Part shown: one piece after another, positions 21,928 through 33,182 of the stretch
How positions within the stretch are numbered: the stretch's first letter is position 1
How the letters are laid out: each line of letters begins with the position of its first letter
Source: Cotesia glomerata
Lineage: Eukaryota; Arthropoda; Insecta; Hymenoptera; Braconidae
Assembly: GCF_020080835.1 (NCBI RefSeq)
Contig: NC_058164.1
Span: 23,833,510-23,897,509, forward strand
Direction: 5' to 3'
Length of the DNA stretch: 64,000 nucleotides
Position numbers and translations under genes: made by a program
The notes under the pieces: model-generated
Database searches by the model: none
The model's input: the letters and a program-made list of their open reading frames with translations, nothing else
Told to the model about the DNA's origin: nothing

Positions 21928-23524
21928 TAGGGGTGTGCGAATAGTGTTCGAATCGAATCGAATCGAATAGTACTATTCGATTCGAAATTCGAATCGAATA
22001 TTCGAATAGTTTGAATAATTCGAATAGTTCGAATAATTCGAATAGTTTGAATGATTCGAATAGTTCGAATAATTCGAATAGTTCGAATAGTTCGAATAAT
22101 TCGAATAGTTCGAATAATTCGAATAGTTCGAATATTTTAAATAATTGAAACAGTCGTTTTCTGTCGATAAACCAACTAATTTTTATGTAAAAATTAATTC
22201 GTTTGATTTTATTTGACTAAAGGAGTCTTCATAATTATTTGATAGTAAAGGCTGCTTATTATATTTGTAATAAATATTTCTTGGTGAATTCGGACCCCCT
22301 GTTTCGGGGCACCTCGTCATTTTGACATTTCTCCGGGAAAATTCGATTTTATTTTAAATAAGATCTACGACACGATGGTTCAGACATTGAAAGAGTGTAA
22401 AGGTAGCAATGAAAAGCGACAACAATGAATACGTCGCATAAGCTTTTTAATAAAAGATTTTATAGATATGATATTTACACAGTAAAAAATTTTGCGTCAT
22501 TGCGTCAAAAAATTTTGTGTTAAAAATTTTTATGTTAAATATTTTACACTTTTTTGTGTTAATTTAACATTTTTCTGTGTTAATTTAACACAATTAATGT
22601 TAAATTTACACATAAAAGTGTTAAATATTTAACACAAAAATTTTTAACACATAATTTTTTGACGCAATGACGCAAAATTTTTTACTGTGTATCATATTTG
22701 TGAAATATATAAAATATATAAAAAATTCGTGTGGGTATTTAAATGATAGATCTCGATAAGTGTAACTCGAGGATGAGCTTGTATCGTTCGTTAAACATAT
22801 CATCAGTAGACAAAATACAAAGTCATTCTTCAATTCTTGACATTTTTTAAGACATAAGCTCATCCTGATGTTACGCTCATCGAGACCTTTCATTTGAGTA
22901 CGCACACGATTTTTTCATATATTTTATAAACCTATATGATATTTCCCATATTTGTGGAATATATAAAATTCATAAAAAATTCATGTGGGCTATGTAAATA
23001 TTACTATAATGTAATATAGCTATAGACGTAATTTATTTCAGTTAAGAGAAAAATAAATTAATTTAAATAATCTTAGCTAGAGATAAAGCTATAGAATTTC
23101 CATAGTCTATATTTACACTTTTTCAATGTCTGATCTATCGTGCCTGTAGATCTCATTTATTAAAGAAATCGAATTTTTCCGGAAAAATGTCAAAATAGCG
23201 AGGTGCCCCGAGGCGGGGAGTCCGAATACACCAAGAGATATTTATTACAAATAATAAGCAGACTTTACTATCGAATAATTATGAAGACTTTATTTAGTCA
23301 AATAAAATAAAACAAATTAATTTTTACACAAAAATTAATCAGTTTATTAACAGAAAACGACTGTTTGAATTATTTGAGCTATTCGAACGATTCGAATTAT
23401 TCGAACGATTCGAATTATTCGAACGATTCGAATTATTCGAATATTCGATTCGAAATTCGAATCGAATAATTCGATTCGAATTCGAGGCGAATTATTCGTA
23501 AACTCGAATATTCGCACACCCCTA
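21928..23524. mobile_element. 1.6 kb hAT-like non-autonomous element with 8-bp target duplication GTATTAAT
   Basis: The termini TAGGGGTGTGCGAATA and inverse are flanked by GTATTAAT at 21920-21927 and 23525-23532; the empty site with a single GTATTAAT is 48249-48256. Each end holds arrays of GAATAGTTCGAATAATTC-like words, and inverted arms extend for roughly 450 bases (22150-22375 pairs with 23120-23350). The 8-bp duplication and TAGGG ends point to hAT. There is no transposase. A small TA-flanked element (22478-22689) and a palindromic segment (22690-22970) are nested inside. Confidence 0.88.
22478..22689. mobile_element. 212-bp TA-flanked MITE nested in the hAT-like element
   Basis: The ends CACAGTAAAAAATTTTGCGT and inverse sit between TA dinucleotides (22476-22477, 22690-22691). 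It is the same family as 19214-20399. Confidence 0.7.
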
Positions 23525-23856
23525 GTATTAATGTGTTTACTGTAAATTTACCGTTATAATTCTGAAATAATACGGCATTTCTGTGGTCATTTTGGCCAGT
23601 TTTTTTACTATAGTTATACAGCATTTCTACCGTACTTTTGCTGCAAAGTTCAGAAATAATACTATAAAATTACTGTAAAACTCTAGAACTTTTAGCGTAA
23701 AAAATCTATGTATTAACTATAATATAATTTTAAAATAATAAAATCGTATTTCTACGGTAAAAATACCAAAGATATACTATAATTTTGCAGCGTTTATACT
23801 GATATAATTAAAGATATAATGCTTTCTACCGTAAGATGGACGGCTGTGTTTATTAC

Positions 23857-23956
23857 NNNNNNNNNNNNNNNNNNNNNNNNNNNNNNNNNNNNNNNNNNNN
23901 NNNNNNNNNNNNNNNNNNNNNNNNNNNNNNNNNNNNNNNNNNNNNNNNNNNNNNNN
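23857..23956. other. Assembly gap (100 N)
   Basis: The left side is identical to 48540-48580 and stops abruptly; the right side is unrelated to what follows in that copy. Confidence 0.99.
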
Positions 23957-24846
23957 GGGTTAATTAAAATCGATTAATTAATAATCAAAAGAGTTAAAAT
24001 AAAAGTAAAATCTTCGCCTTTGTATCAAAAATCATTCATTTTGTTAATTCCTGAAAGTGAATTTTGAGGCTTCTAAAAGCAATTCTCTCGAACTCAATCG
24101 AGAGAAATTTCAGCTGAAAATTTATAAATCCCGCCAGTCAAGGCAGCGGAGGCGTTGTGTCTCATCCCAAGTGCTGTGAGTCAGTCTTCAATTCAAACGC
24201 TTAATATTCAATATCGTGATATCAAGCTAAAATAAAAAGTCTTTCTACCTGCAACGAACTTGCTCTACAAGTAAAAAATCTTGTTATTCTTGAGTGTGAG
24301 AAAATCACCCAAGTCAGCGTGTTTATAACTTCATCGAGAAAGCATCTTCTTCGGCGACTTCTAGACAAAGGAAAAATCATCTGTGTTCTAAGTGTCGGTG
24401 ACTTCTTTTCACCCTGTTAGGTGACCTACAAGCTTCCTTTGTGGTACACACCTCAGAGAAAATCATCATTGTACCCACAGGCCCGGCTGGTCATCACCTT
24501 TAAGGTGCACCTGCACGGGCTCCCTTTGAACACCTCTTCTGTAAAGATCTATTTCTAATCAACAGATCCAGCACCTCTTCTCCTATATTGAGCTTGCGGT
24601 GATCTAACCACTATTTTAACCATTTAAGTGACTTTCAGGCTGATACTTCATAAAACGAAACTGTGATCTAAAAAGCACTGGTAACGTTCTCTTAACTTAA
24701 ATCCCCTTATTCTCTAATTTTGTAATAATTGTCCAATAAGGGTAACCTATAAAACCTGACTCTCCAGCTATTGTTCTTTTAACGCAAATATCAGAAATAC
24801 GGAAAGTTTATTGGAGAATATAATTCTGTACCTTTTTGCTACACGT
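23957..24846. other. LTR-like or promoter-like non-coding stretch
   Basis: There is no open frame. TATAAATCCCGCCAGTCAAGG (24121-24141) resembles a TATA box with a nearby start region, and the more GC-rich C/T-rich sequence to about 24600 resembles the R/U5 part of an LTR. The left end is lost in the gap, so this is a guess. Confidence 0.25.
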
Positions 24847-24966
24847 AAGGTAAAAGCCCCAATATATGATCATGGTACCAGTATATATGATCACTTCATG
24901 TATTTGTATACCTATATTTGTGAATACTGGTACATGATCATATATTGGGACTCTTTACCTTACATC
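24847..24966. repeat. Short palindromic MITE (AAGGTAAAAGCCCCAATA ends)
   Basis: Sequence from AAGGTAAAAGCCCCAATATA is mirrored by TATTGGGACTCTTTACCTT about 100 bases later. A larger member with the same ends is at 62064-62668. Confidence 0.6.
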
Positions 24967-25190
24967 TTTTACATTTTCGTCTGAAAAAAAAGAAATTTAT
25001 AAAAAATAAGAACATTCTAGTACGCTAAAAATTTTTAATTCATATGCTTTTTTAATCATTGGTTTGTCCAAGATGATGAAAATTTAAAGTTACTACCATC
25101 GAAAATGTTCTTTTAAAAAATTTTTTTTATACAAACCTCCGGACAATTTTGAAGACTGTTTTTCGAAATTTTGAAAAAATCCTGATTTTT

Positions 25191-25405
25191 TTTATACGCC
25201 CTTTTGGCTTTAGACCGATAATTTACTAAAGCCAAAAGGGCGTATATCTTAAAATACGCCCTTTTGGCGTTAGTACGTCAAAAATTTTTTTTCTGCAGAT
25301 CTTTACGTTTCGAGCGATTCTAGAAAGAATGGCAAAAAAAAAATTTTTTTATCCGCCCTTTTGGCATAAAACCCTATCTAACTGCTGTAATACGCCCTTT
25401 TGGCA
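25191..25405. repeat. Cluster of five TACGCCCTTTTGGC motifs
   Basis: Copies are near 25195, 25254, 25353 and 25391 on the plus strand and at 25231-25245 inverted. Spacing is irregular, and the first and second form a hairpin. No gene is seen around them (24967-25600). Confidence 0.6.
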
Positions 25406-25609
25406 TTAGGCACGCGATATATTATTAAGAGAATAAGCAAAATATTGTGGTTAGTGTATTTGTATAAAATGGGTTTTATGGTTAAATTTGGTATCGTTGG
25501 AAAAGTTTTGACTTGAATTTGTGCCTTTTCAAGGTTTTATATCATTCTTACCGATAGTAAATTTGTTATGGTAAGTATTTAGCCTGCATTCGGAAATGCT
25601 CTATCTTTA

Positions 25610-25780
25610 GATACATAATTCAGAAACGACCTTGTATCTTGTGAACTATTGACATTTTAAAAGATATAAGCTCATCTCGATGTTACACTAATCAAAACCT
25701 TTCATTTGAGTACCCACATCGATTTTTCATATATATATATATATATATATATATGTATAAAAATATAAATATATATAGAG

Positions 25781-25817
<37 letters not shown>

Positions 25818-26850
25818 ATGGATGATTCTCTGTAAAGACGTCTTAAATCTGTATAAAATTGTCCGACCAAATTATTTTTGATTTTATTAGAAAAAAAATT
25901 AACAAGGGCTACAAAACTATCAGCTTAAACATAATAAATAAACAGCTGAATTAATTTTTGCTTTTTCGATATTTGTGTGTCTTTTGCCATATAACATGAC
26001 AGGGGACTGTTTACCAGGGGACTGCTTTTTATCAAATTGAGAAAAATCAAGCAAACTATTTCAATGTATTCAACTTTTCAAGTTCTCAATGAATGTTCAC
26101 ATTAATTAAAATAATATTAAGACTTATGGATCCAATTTTATAATTAAATTATAAATAAAAATAGTTGCCAGGGAACTGAGTTTTGAAGTGGCCCAGACAC
26201 ATGTTTCCAGCACAAACGGTGCTTTGACACTAAATAAAATGGCGATAAAGCGCTAACAGCCCTATAATTATTAACTCAAGGCTAGTTAGATCCTTATAAA
26301 CCTTACAAAAGGTAAAATAACAAGCTGGATTTTTTTGGCTTTGAACTTCTGGCAGGGGACTGTTCTTAAAATGCCTGGGACAAACTTTGGTTTAATGAAT
26401 TCAATGAAACAAATTAATTTTCGGTACTTTTTATCGAAGAAGATTGTTAGTTAACTAATTAAGTTTATAAACATTATGGACCAAATTATATATTATGGAC
26501 GAATAACTTAAAATTTAATCTTAAAGTTTCAATTTTGGGAATGGGACAGCCCAGGAGACTGTTATTTTCTGGTGGTTTACGAATTTGTAGCAAAAAAACC
26601 AAAATTTATTTCATTTTAGTTTTTAATGCTCCAAATAGAAATGTTTTTTAACTTTCGTTACAAATTTTTTTTAGTAACAAAATAACAGTTTTTCTAATAA
26701 AATAATGCCTGGGACAGCAAAAAATATCCTTACAGAGAATCACTCATATATATGTTTGCATCAAAAATATGTCAAAATGCTTGTGGGTACTCAAATGAAA
26801 GCTCTTGATGAGTGTAACATCGGGGGTGAGCTTATATATTTAAAAACGTT
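25610..26850. repeat. Palindromic element split by another insertion at an AT microsatellite
   Basis: The left arm (25660-25735, GATATAAGCTCATC...TTTCATTTGAGTACCCAC) is mirrored at 26785-26845 (GTGGGTACTCAAATGAAAG...GTGAGCTTATAT). A relative lies at 22700-22915. The arms are separated by an (AT)n run (25730-25815) and the element 25825-26740. Confidence 0.5.
25825..26740. mobile_element. 0.9 kb non-autonomous element with ATTCTCTGTAA ends
   Basis: ATTCTCTGTAAAGACG at the left and the inverse ATCCTTACAGAGAAT at the right. This copy is uninterrupted and serves as the empty-site reference for the palindromic insertion in the related copy at 51777-53516. Confidence 0.65.
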
Positions 26851-27228
26851 AATAATTAAAAAATTACAGTGCAATTCAACAAAATTCATTATTTAATGAA
26901 GCAAAATTTTATTCATTTATCGTTCACAAGTCACGGCAGTTGCATAGTGACTGCACGGTTGCTAGTCTTCTTTATTAAAATTTATGAAAGTCTTGAAGTT
27001 AGTCTTGAAGTCATCAGTCGAAACTCGCAAAAAACGGGCCACGATTCATTATTGGTTAAAATTAACGCGCGCTATTCAAATTTTTAGTTTACTTTAAAGA
27101 AAAAAAATTTCTTAGTTTAAGAATTTTTCTACTCAACCCAAGAACATAAAATTCTTCAAAATTATTTACTTGAGTCAAATAAATTTCTTTTCCTATCCAC
27201 AAGAATATCATAAATTTTTCAAACTCAC
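26851..27228. other. Spacer downstream of IR exon 2, no exon 3 seen
   Basis: No IR exon 3 sequence follows the donor at 27228. The stretch has no recognisable gene or element ends. Confidence 0.4.
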
Positions 27229-27888
27229 CATAATTAAATTTACTTTTTTCATAATATTGGGTTCTAAAGATATTCCAACATTCACGTTGCTCATAAATAT
27301 CTACGCTATAGCTTTCGACCTTGTTCCACAAGGACGGAGCTACATCTGCGAAAGCATTGATAGTTATTAAGTCAATTCTTCCTTCCATTGCCGTATAATA
27401 ATAAGCTTTTGAATTTTCAAAGTATTGTTGATACCATTTAAATATTTTGTTCATGGAAGCATTGTTATATCCACTTTTGTCAAAAACAAACATTGTTTCT
27501 ATCGCTAGCGTCGGGTTCGCTTCGTATAAGTCTATTTTGAGCGTACTAAAAGTCAATTCATCGAGAATTAAAACCAAAAATTTTATCCTTCGGGTTTGTG
27601 ATTGCAATAGCACTTTACTGTCATTTAATAAAACCACGTCAGCTTCATCGTTTGGGAGAAAAATTTTGCCATTGCCCCAAAATCCTATGGTTCCAAATTC
27701 CGATCGACAATTATTGAAAAAAAATCTCTAAATTTAAAGAAATTAGTTAATAAAAAACCCTTTAATCTTTACTCTTTCCACAAACTTACCATCATGTTGC
27801 TGAACAAATCTAAACCGTCTTCAGGTGGAACTTGAATTTGCCCAATCACAATATTTTGAATCAATATTAAAGCAATTAGTTTCTTCAT
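27229..27888 (-). pseudogene. Divergent IR exons 1-2 without a partner exon 3
   Basis: Exon 1 is 27790-27888 (MKKLIALILIQNIVIGQIQV, signal peptide, GTAAGT donor); exon 2 is 27229-27727 with an intact frame (RSEFGTIGFWGNGKIFLPND through YYEKSKFNYG) and a GTGAGT donor. Both match the family in length and phase, and no stop or frameshift is seen. Exon 3 is not found between 27228 and the gap at 23956; the nearest downstream receptor sequence is the truncated remnant at 20735-21297 beyond the gap. The exon may be in the gap, deleted, or replaced. If expressed as it stands it would give only a secreted N-terminal domain. Confidence 0.8.
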
Positions 27889-29536
27889 TTTCAAAGTTAG
27901 ACTTACTGTGAGCAAGTTTGAGTTCCTACTGCTCTATTGCTGCGCATAATATTGATATTTTCGCTTATTTCTGTGATTTTTAGTCACCCTAGTTTATTTT
28001 AGTGACATACTGTAAATAAAATGACGGTGACATTTAAGAATCTAATCGATATTTAATAAATAACATGAACTTAAATATTAAAGTTGATAAAATAATTCTT
28101 AGTAGGTGTGTATTTGTAAAGGGGGTGTAGTAGTATGAAAGGGACAGTCATTTCAATTTTTTATATGGATTGTAGAAGAGGAACTATACATTCAAATTTT
28201 ATCTGCATTAGAAGAAGAAAAAGGAATTGAAATCTTAACAATAATCTAATGGAAATTATTCACTATTAATTTTCACAATTTAGAAAATTGATTTTAAAAT
28301 TAATTTATTGCTGTGAAAATAAATACATGTTTTAACGCAAAGGTTTTAACTTAAAAGAATATGTGTGTGTGTACCATAGTACACAGATAAGAAATGAAAC
28401 TTCTTTATGACGTATCATTTTTTTACTATTTACAACTTCACAGAAATTCGGTCGATAAGGCTTAAGAAAAAAAATTTTTTCTGTATTTAATTAAAGCTAT
28501 TTTAGTATTATAAACCTGCATACAAATAATATAAGTAATTCATTTTATCATTGCTTTTATTATAATGATTGTATTTCACCAATTATGATCGCATCATTAT
28601 TACCATTGTTGTCATTATTTAGACTCTGCCATTATTTAATCTAAAAATACGTATTTAGTGTGCGCGGTTGCAAAATATTTTACTTTTAATGAAATTCGTA
28701 AAATCTATTTACTAGGATTTTAAAAAAATTTAAATACACAATGACGCACACCAAGTACGTTCCAAAATTTTTTTCTTAATTTTTAAATTTATAACACAAT
28801 TTTTTTTAATTTCCGAAAATCATAAACAATCATATCGGTTACTTGGATTTTTTAATTTTTTTATTTTATATATTTTTGTAAAGAAAAAAACAATTTTTTT
28901 TTTCTTAATAGTTTTATGAACGTGGACTTGGCGCGATTTTTTACAGTGAAACTGTTTTTGTTCTGATTTTAGTATTTTTTGTAATTATAATAAAAATTTA
29001 CAATTGGTACCAACTTAAATCTCGCGTTGGTTGCATTTTTTATAGCAAACTATCCCCTTGAAGCTACAGTTTATGTAAAATAATTGCAGCACCCTGGCGG
29101 GTGTAGATGCAAGCTGTGAAATATCTTTTTTTAACTGTAGTTTCCCATCTAATGAAGGATTACTATGCATTCTCGAATTATTTAGTCCGTGGCAGATCAC
29201 TTTGCCCATCGAAAAAAAGTCAGGATCGAAATTTTTGCGTTGCTATAGTTTGTGCTGATTAAATTTAATAATTTCAAGTAGATTAATTGTTATAAGTGAA
29301 TATAATTAATTAATAACAGTCAAATAAAAGTATGAATTACTGTTAAAAATATACAATTTAGGAAAAAGTACGGTAGAATTAAATAAAAATTTTGCAACCC
29401 TCAAAATACCGTTCTGCTTTTATTAATGGTTAATTCTCCATTTATTAATGGTTAATGAATATTTGTTAACTGTTAACAAATATTTATTTAAAATAAACAG
29501 CAATAATAGCAATTTTTTTTGACACTTTATAACCCT
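27889..29536. other. Upstream flank and AT-rich intergenic DNA, no gene
   Basis: The first 150 bases match the upstream region of other IR genes. Beyond this it is AT-rich with homopolymers and no open frame or transposon end that I can support. Confidence 0.4.
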
Positions 29537-31622
29537 CCCAGATAGCAAAATGACGTATTAAGTTATTCCGAATGAGCTCAGATTTCTGATTTGGACGTCA
29601 GAGTCTACGTCTAAAAGACGTCTTTAAGACCTTCTGAAGAGGTCGAATGCGCCGCTTATTGTAGACTTTAAGAACTCATCAAAACGAGCTCTTAAAGAGC
29701 TCTTTTTTCTGAACTCGCACAAATGAATGATTTTTGATCTCTATACGCTATTATCATGATAACAATAATAATAACACAACAAAAATAATATTAATAATAA
29801 TAATAATAATAAAAGTAAATTATGAAAAATAATTCAGAGTTTCATGAAGCACCGATGCTGATTTCGAATGTTTATTATTTTAGTTAGACCTAATATTGTC
29901 GGTTTAAAGAGAGAAAGTGAAGATCGCAATTGCCGTAACTAAGATTCGAACCCGAGTCGCGCGCGTGCTTGATCGATACCTAACCCCCTACGCTGTTCAA
30001 ACGATATGTCGTTACACATCTTATTATTCTTATAAGCTAAGTTTATATAGTGATGAAATATTGCGATCATTGTCTATATTATTTATTCTATTTGATACTG
30101 TGTATCGATAGAGAAAAAGTAACTTTTACGAATATTTATATACTAAAAAATATTCAAAAGTCTGCCTGTAATATTTTTTTAAATAGTCTATATAAATTTT
30201 GTTTACTTTACACAATATAAAATCTAATAGATAAATTAATTAATATTAAAAATTCAACAATAATTAATAAGTATATAGTTATAAGATATCGTTAAATTCG
30301 AATAAAATGTTTAAAATTGATACATGCAAAGTACTCCTTAAATGTAGAAAGTTCACATAATTTTTTCAGATTAGAATCCAATTTTATTATTTTATCTAAA
30401 TTAGTTTGATTACGAACCAGATTTTAACATTATTGCCTATTACTTCATAATATAATTTAAAATTTTTGAAAAATTTAATTAACCTGGATTAAGAGAAATG
30501 AGTTAACCTATGCCAAGTGTATATCTATATATTAATCTATTCAAATTGTTTTAAATCATTTAATTCGAATTATTTTTAATCATTTTCAATTTAATTTCTC
30601 AATCAGGAAAGTAATAAATGAAAAATGAATAAGATTTTGACAGCTTTATATTAAAAAGAAATTTGTGTTTTTGTTTATAATGTCTATAAGCTCATTATAC
30701 GCAACTCAAAAAGAAGTCCAAATAAATAATAGTTTAAAAAAACTAAAAACACGATTTTTATAGAAAACCAAACTAAAAAATAGAAAATAAATTTAAATTA
30801 AGAATAGTGTTAAAAATTTCAATAAATATAAATTAATAATAGTGTAAATAAAAAAAATGTATTTTATTTTAAAAAAAGCGTGAGGTGCATGGTGTCAATA
30901 GTTATAAATATTTTATTGACAGATATGAGTAGAGTGATTATCATTTTGATAATATCTTAAAAAGCACCCCACGCTTTTTAAAATAAAATACATTTTTTTA
31001 TTTACACTATTATTAATTTATATTTATTGAAATTTTTAACACTATTCTTAATTTAAATTTATTTTCTATTTTTAGTTTGGTTTTCTATAAAAGCGTGTTT
31101 TTAGTTTTTTAAACTATTATTTATTTTTTACTTTTAGTTTGGTTTATTTATAAAAGCGTGATTTTTTAGTTTTTCTAAACTATTATTTGTTGATTATAAA
31201 AAATATTCAGGCGCGCAAATTACCCACGGAGAGTTACATACTGACATACTGACATACTGACATACAAGTGAAACTAATAAAAAATAATTATTTATAAATA
31301 TTATAAATACGGGGAATCAGAGTTCGATTTCGGAGAGGGAGCCTGAGAAACGGCTACCAGAACCAAGGAAGGCCGCAGGCGCGCAGATTACCCACGGAGA
31401 GTTACTGACAAACTGACATACAAGTGAAGCTAATATAAAGCGTGTAAAAAGGGACTCAGTTAGATGTCAGAAAATTGACTCCAAACTTATGAGTTCATTA
31501 AGAGCTCTTAGTTCTGACCTCGTAAAAAAGAACTCCTTAAGACGTCACATTAGGACTTCTATAAGAATAAGTTTTTTAAAAGACTTCATACTGAAATCTT
31601 TCTGACTTGGATGCTGACTGGG
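29537..31622. mobile_element. Candidate 2.1 kb non-autonomous element (CCCAG...CTGGG) with large internal palindrome
   Basis: The ends CCCAGATAGC and GCTGACTGGG are imperfect inverses, and both flanks inside them carry GACGTC/GAGCTC-rich words. Inside, 30715-30885 is mirrored at 30965-31135 (AAAACCAAACTAAAAAATAG and inverse) around an 80-base centre. GGCGCGCA...TTACCCACGGAGAGTTAC occurs twice (31211, 31377). No transposase or target duplication was found. Confidence 0.4.
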
Positions 31623-32652
31623 CTATAGCTGGAATACATGATAATAATTAAATTCACTAAATAAATTAACCTTTTTAATGTTTAAAAATATAAAAGATAA
31701 TTATGAGCTGTGATAGAATTTGGTATTTTACAATAAACTTTATTATAATGTAATATAATTAATGCAAATAATTTATAAAGATGATTTTTGTTTACAAGCA
31801 ATCTTCATATCATATGACATTGCAAGCGAAACAAATTCACTCAAAAAAATATTTATTAACTTTTAATAAATATTTCTTAAATACTAATAAGTACTTATTA
31901 ACTATTAATAAATGTACTTTTCTCCTAAATAAATATTTATTGAATGTTAAAAAATACTTATTAAAATTTAATAAATTAAATAATTGTTTTCAAATAAATT
32001 CAATTATTAATAATTAATAAATCCTTCTATCAGTGTGCGACACAAATTTTCACACAACCGCTCACAGACACTCCCTCTACTCAACTTTAAATTATCTCTA
32101 TATGAAAATCATTTAAAAAACGTTCAAAATTGTCGTAAAATTGTTCTAAAAATATTTCAAATTTGTTGAAAGAACACTCTAAAACTGTCCAAGAAATGTT
32201 TCAAAAATATCCGAAAAATGTCTCAAATGTATTCAAAATTTTTTCTCAAATAGTTAAAAAAATGTTTTAAGATTTTTGGGAAGTACGGGTTAGCGAGTGA
32301 GCGAATAGAAATATTTAAGTTTAATAAATTTTATTTAAATAAATCTAACTATTAATACACGCGTGTAACTTAAAAGTGAAGTGAAGCTAATGGGTTTCCA
32401 GGACTAACTGATTTTTTAAAGTGTCCATCTCGGCCTCTGATCTCTCAGGAGGTGGGGGTACTCGAGGGAAGTATTGAGAAAATATATAGGATAAGAGTAC
32501 TTAGTTGTACGTAAGTATGGAACTAGGTACAAGTAGGTCTAGGTATAGGATAAATTCTGAAAGTATGTAAAAATTACAGAAGTAGAAGTATAGTTAAAAG
32601 AGGAAGAGAGAGATATAGGTACAGAGGTACAGGTATAGAGCAATTACTGAGC
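31623..32652. other. AT-rich stretch with a partial MITE end
   Basis: At 32017-32034 AATCCTTCTATCAGTGTG matches the end of the palindromic MITE at 49510-49765, and TTAATAAATATTTATT-like words precede it. The rest is low-complexity with no gene. Confidence 0.4.
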
Positions 32653-32824
32653 TCATGGGTCCGGTCGCTGGCCAGGCGACAAGAGTTTTTAATCCCTTAA
32701 TTGCTTTTTTTAAGTCCCATTTTAGTCTACTATCAATGATCAATCCCAGATATTTGTAGGATTGAACTCTTTTTAGCTCCTTATTGACTAGATATAATTT
32801 AAATTCAGTTGGGACACTATCAAC
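32653..32824 (-). pseudogene. Non-LTR retrotransposon reverse transcriptase fragment
   Basis: The minus frame reads VDSVPTEFKLYLVNKELKRV, then QSYKYLGLIIDSRLKWDLK. The YLG-L-ID--L-W pattern is the conserved region following the palm of LINE reverse transcriptases. No catalytic YADD box or endonuclease is nearby, so this is a short remnant. Confidence 0.6.
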
Positions 32825-33182
32825 ATAACATCCAAAAGTATATAAATTACAATATTTTTTTGTGATTTTACATACAATTATGCCGAATCAGATCACAAAT
32901 AATGTTTGCAAAATTAAAAAGCTTTTTCTTAAAAATTGACCAACGGTTCTGTAATATTACAATGCGTGTTAGGCTTATACAAGAATATTGTAAAATTACA
33001 ATACATCTTAGTAGATTTCCTGACAGGTGCTGGAAAATTACATGAATTGTATTTTATTTCGCATTGCTATACACTGATTTTTAATTTTACATATCATTTT
33101 GTTTTGTAATATGATTGTAATTTTACAAAAATTTTTAACAGTGTAAGCATCGTAACAGCAAAAAAAATTATTTTTGCAGAAA

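Larger units (their letters stand above)
21298..23856. mobile_element. ~2.4 kb element with CCCGGGTC ends, copy 1 (truncated by gap, carries a hAT-like insertion)
   Basis: The left end TATCCCGGGTCAAAAAATTT is at 21296; the matching inverse right end is visible only in the second block (about 50030-50050). The inside has repeated GATCAAAAACAGA phrases. It is interrupted at 21928-23524 and stops at the N gap. Confidence 0.6.

Noticed and set aside
21940..22140. Tandem satellite of GAATAGTTCGAATAATTC
   Set aside because: It is confined to the ends of a defined transposon and mirrored at the other end, so it is a subterminal array.
31781..32017. 78-codon frame with KYLL repeats
   Set aside because: Low-complexity AT-rich MITE-like sequence; no support as a gene.
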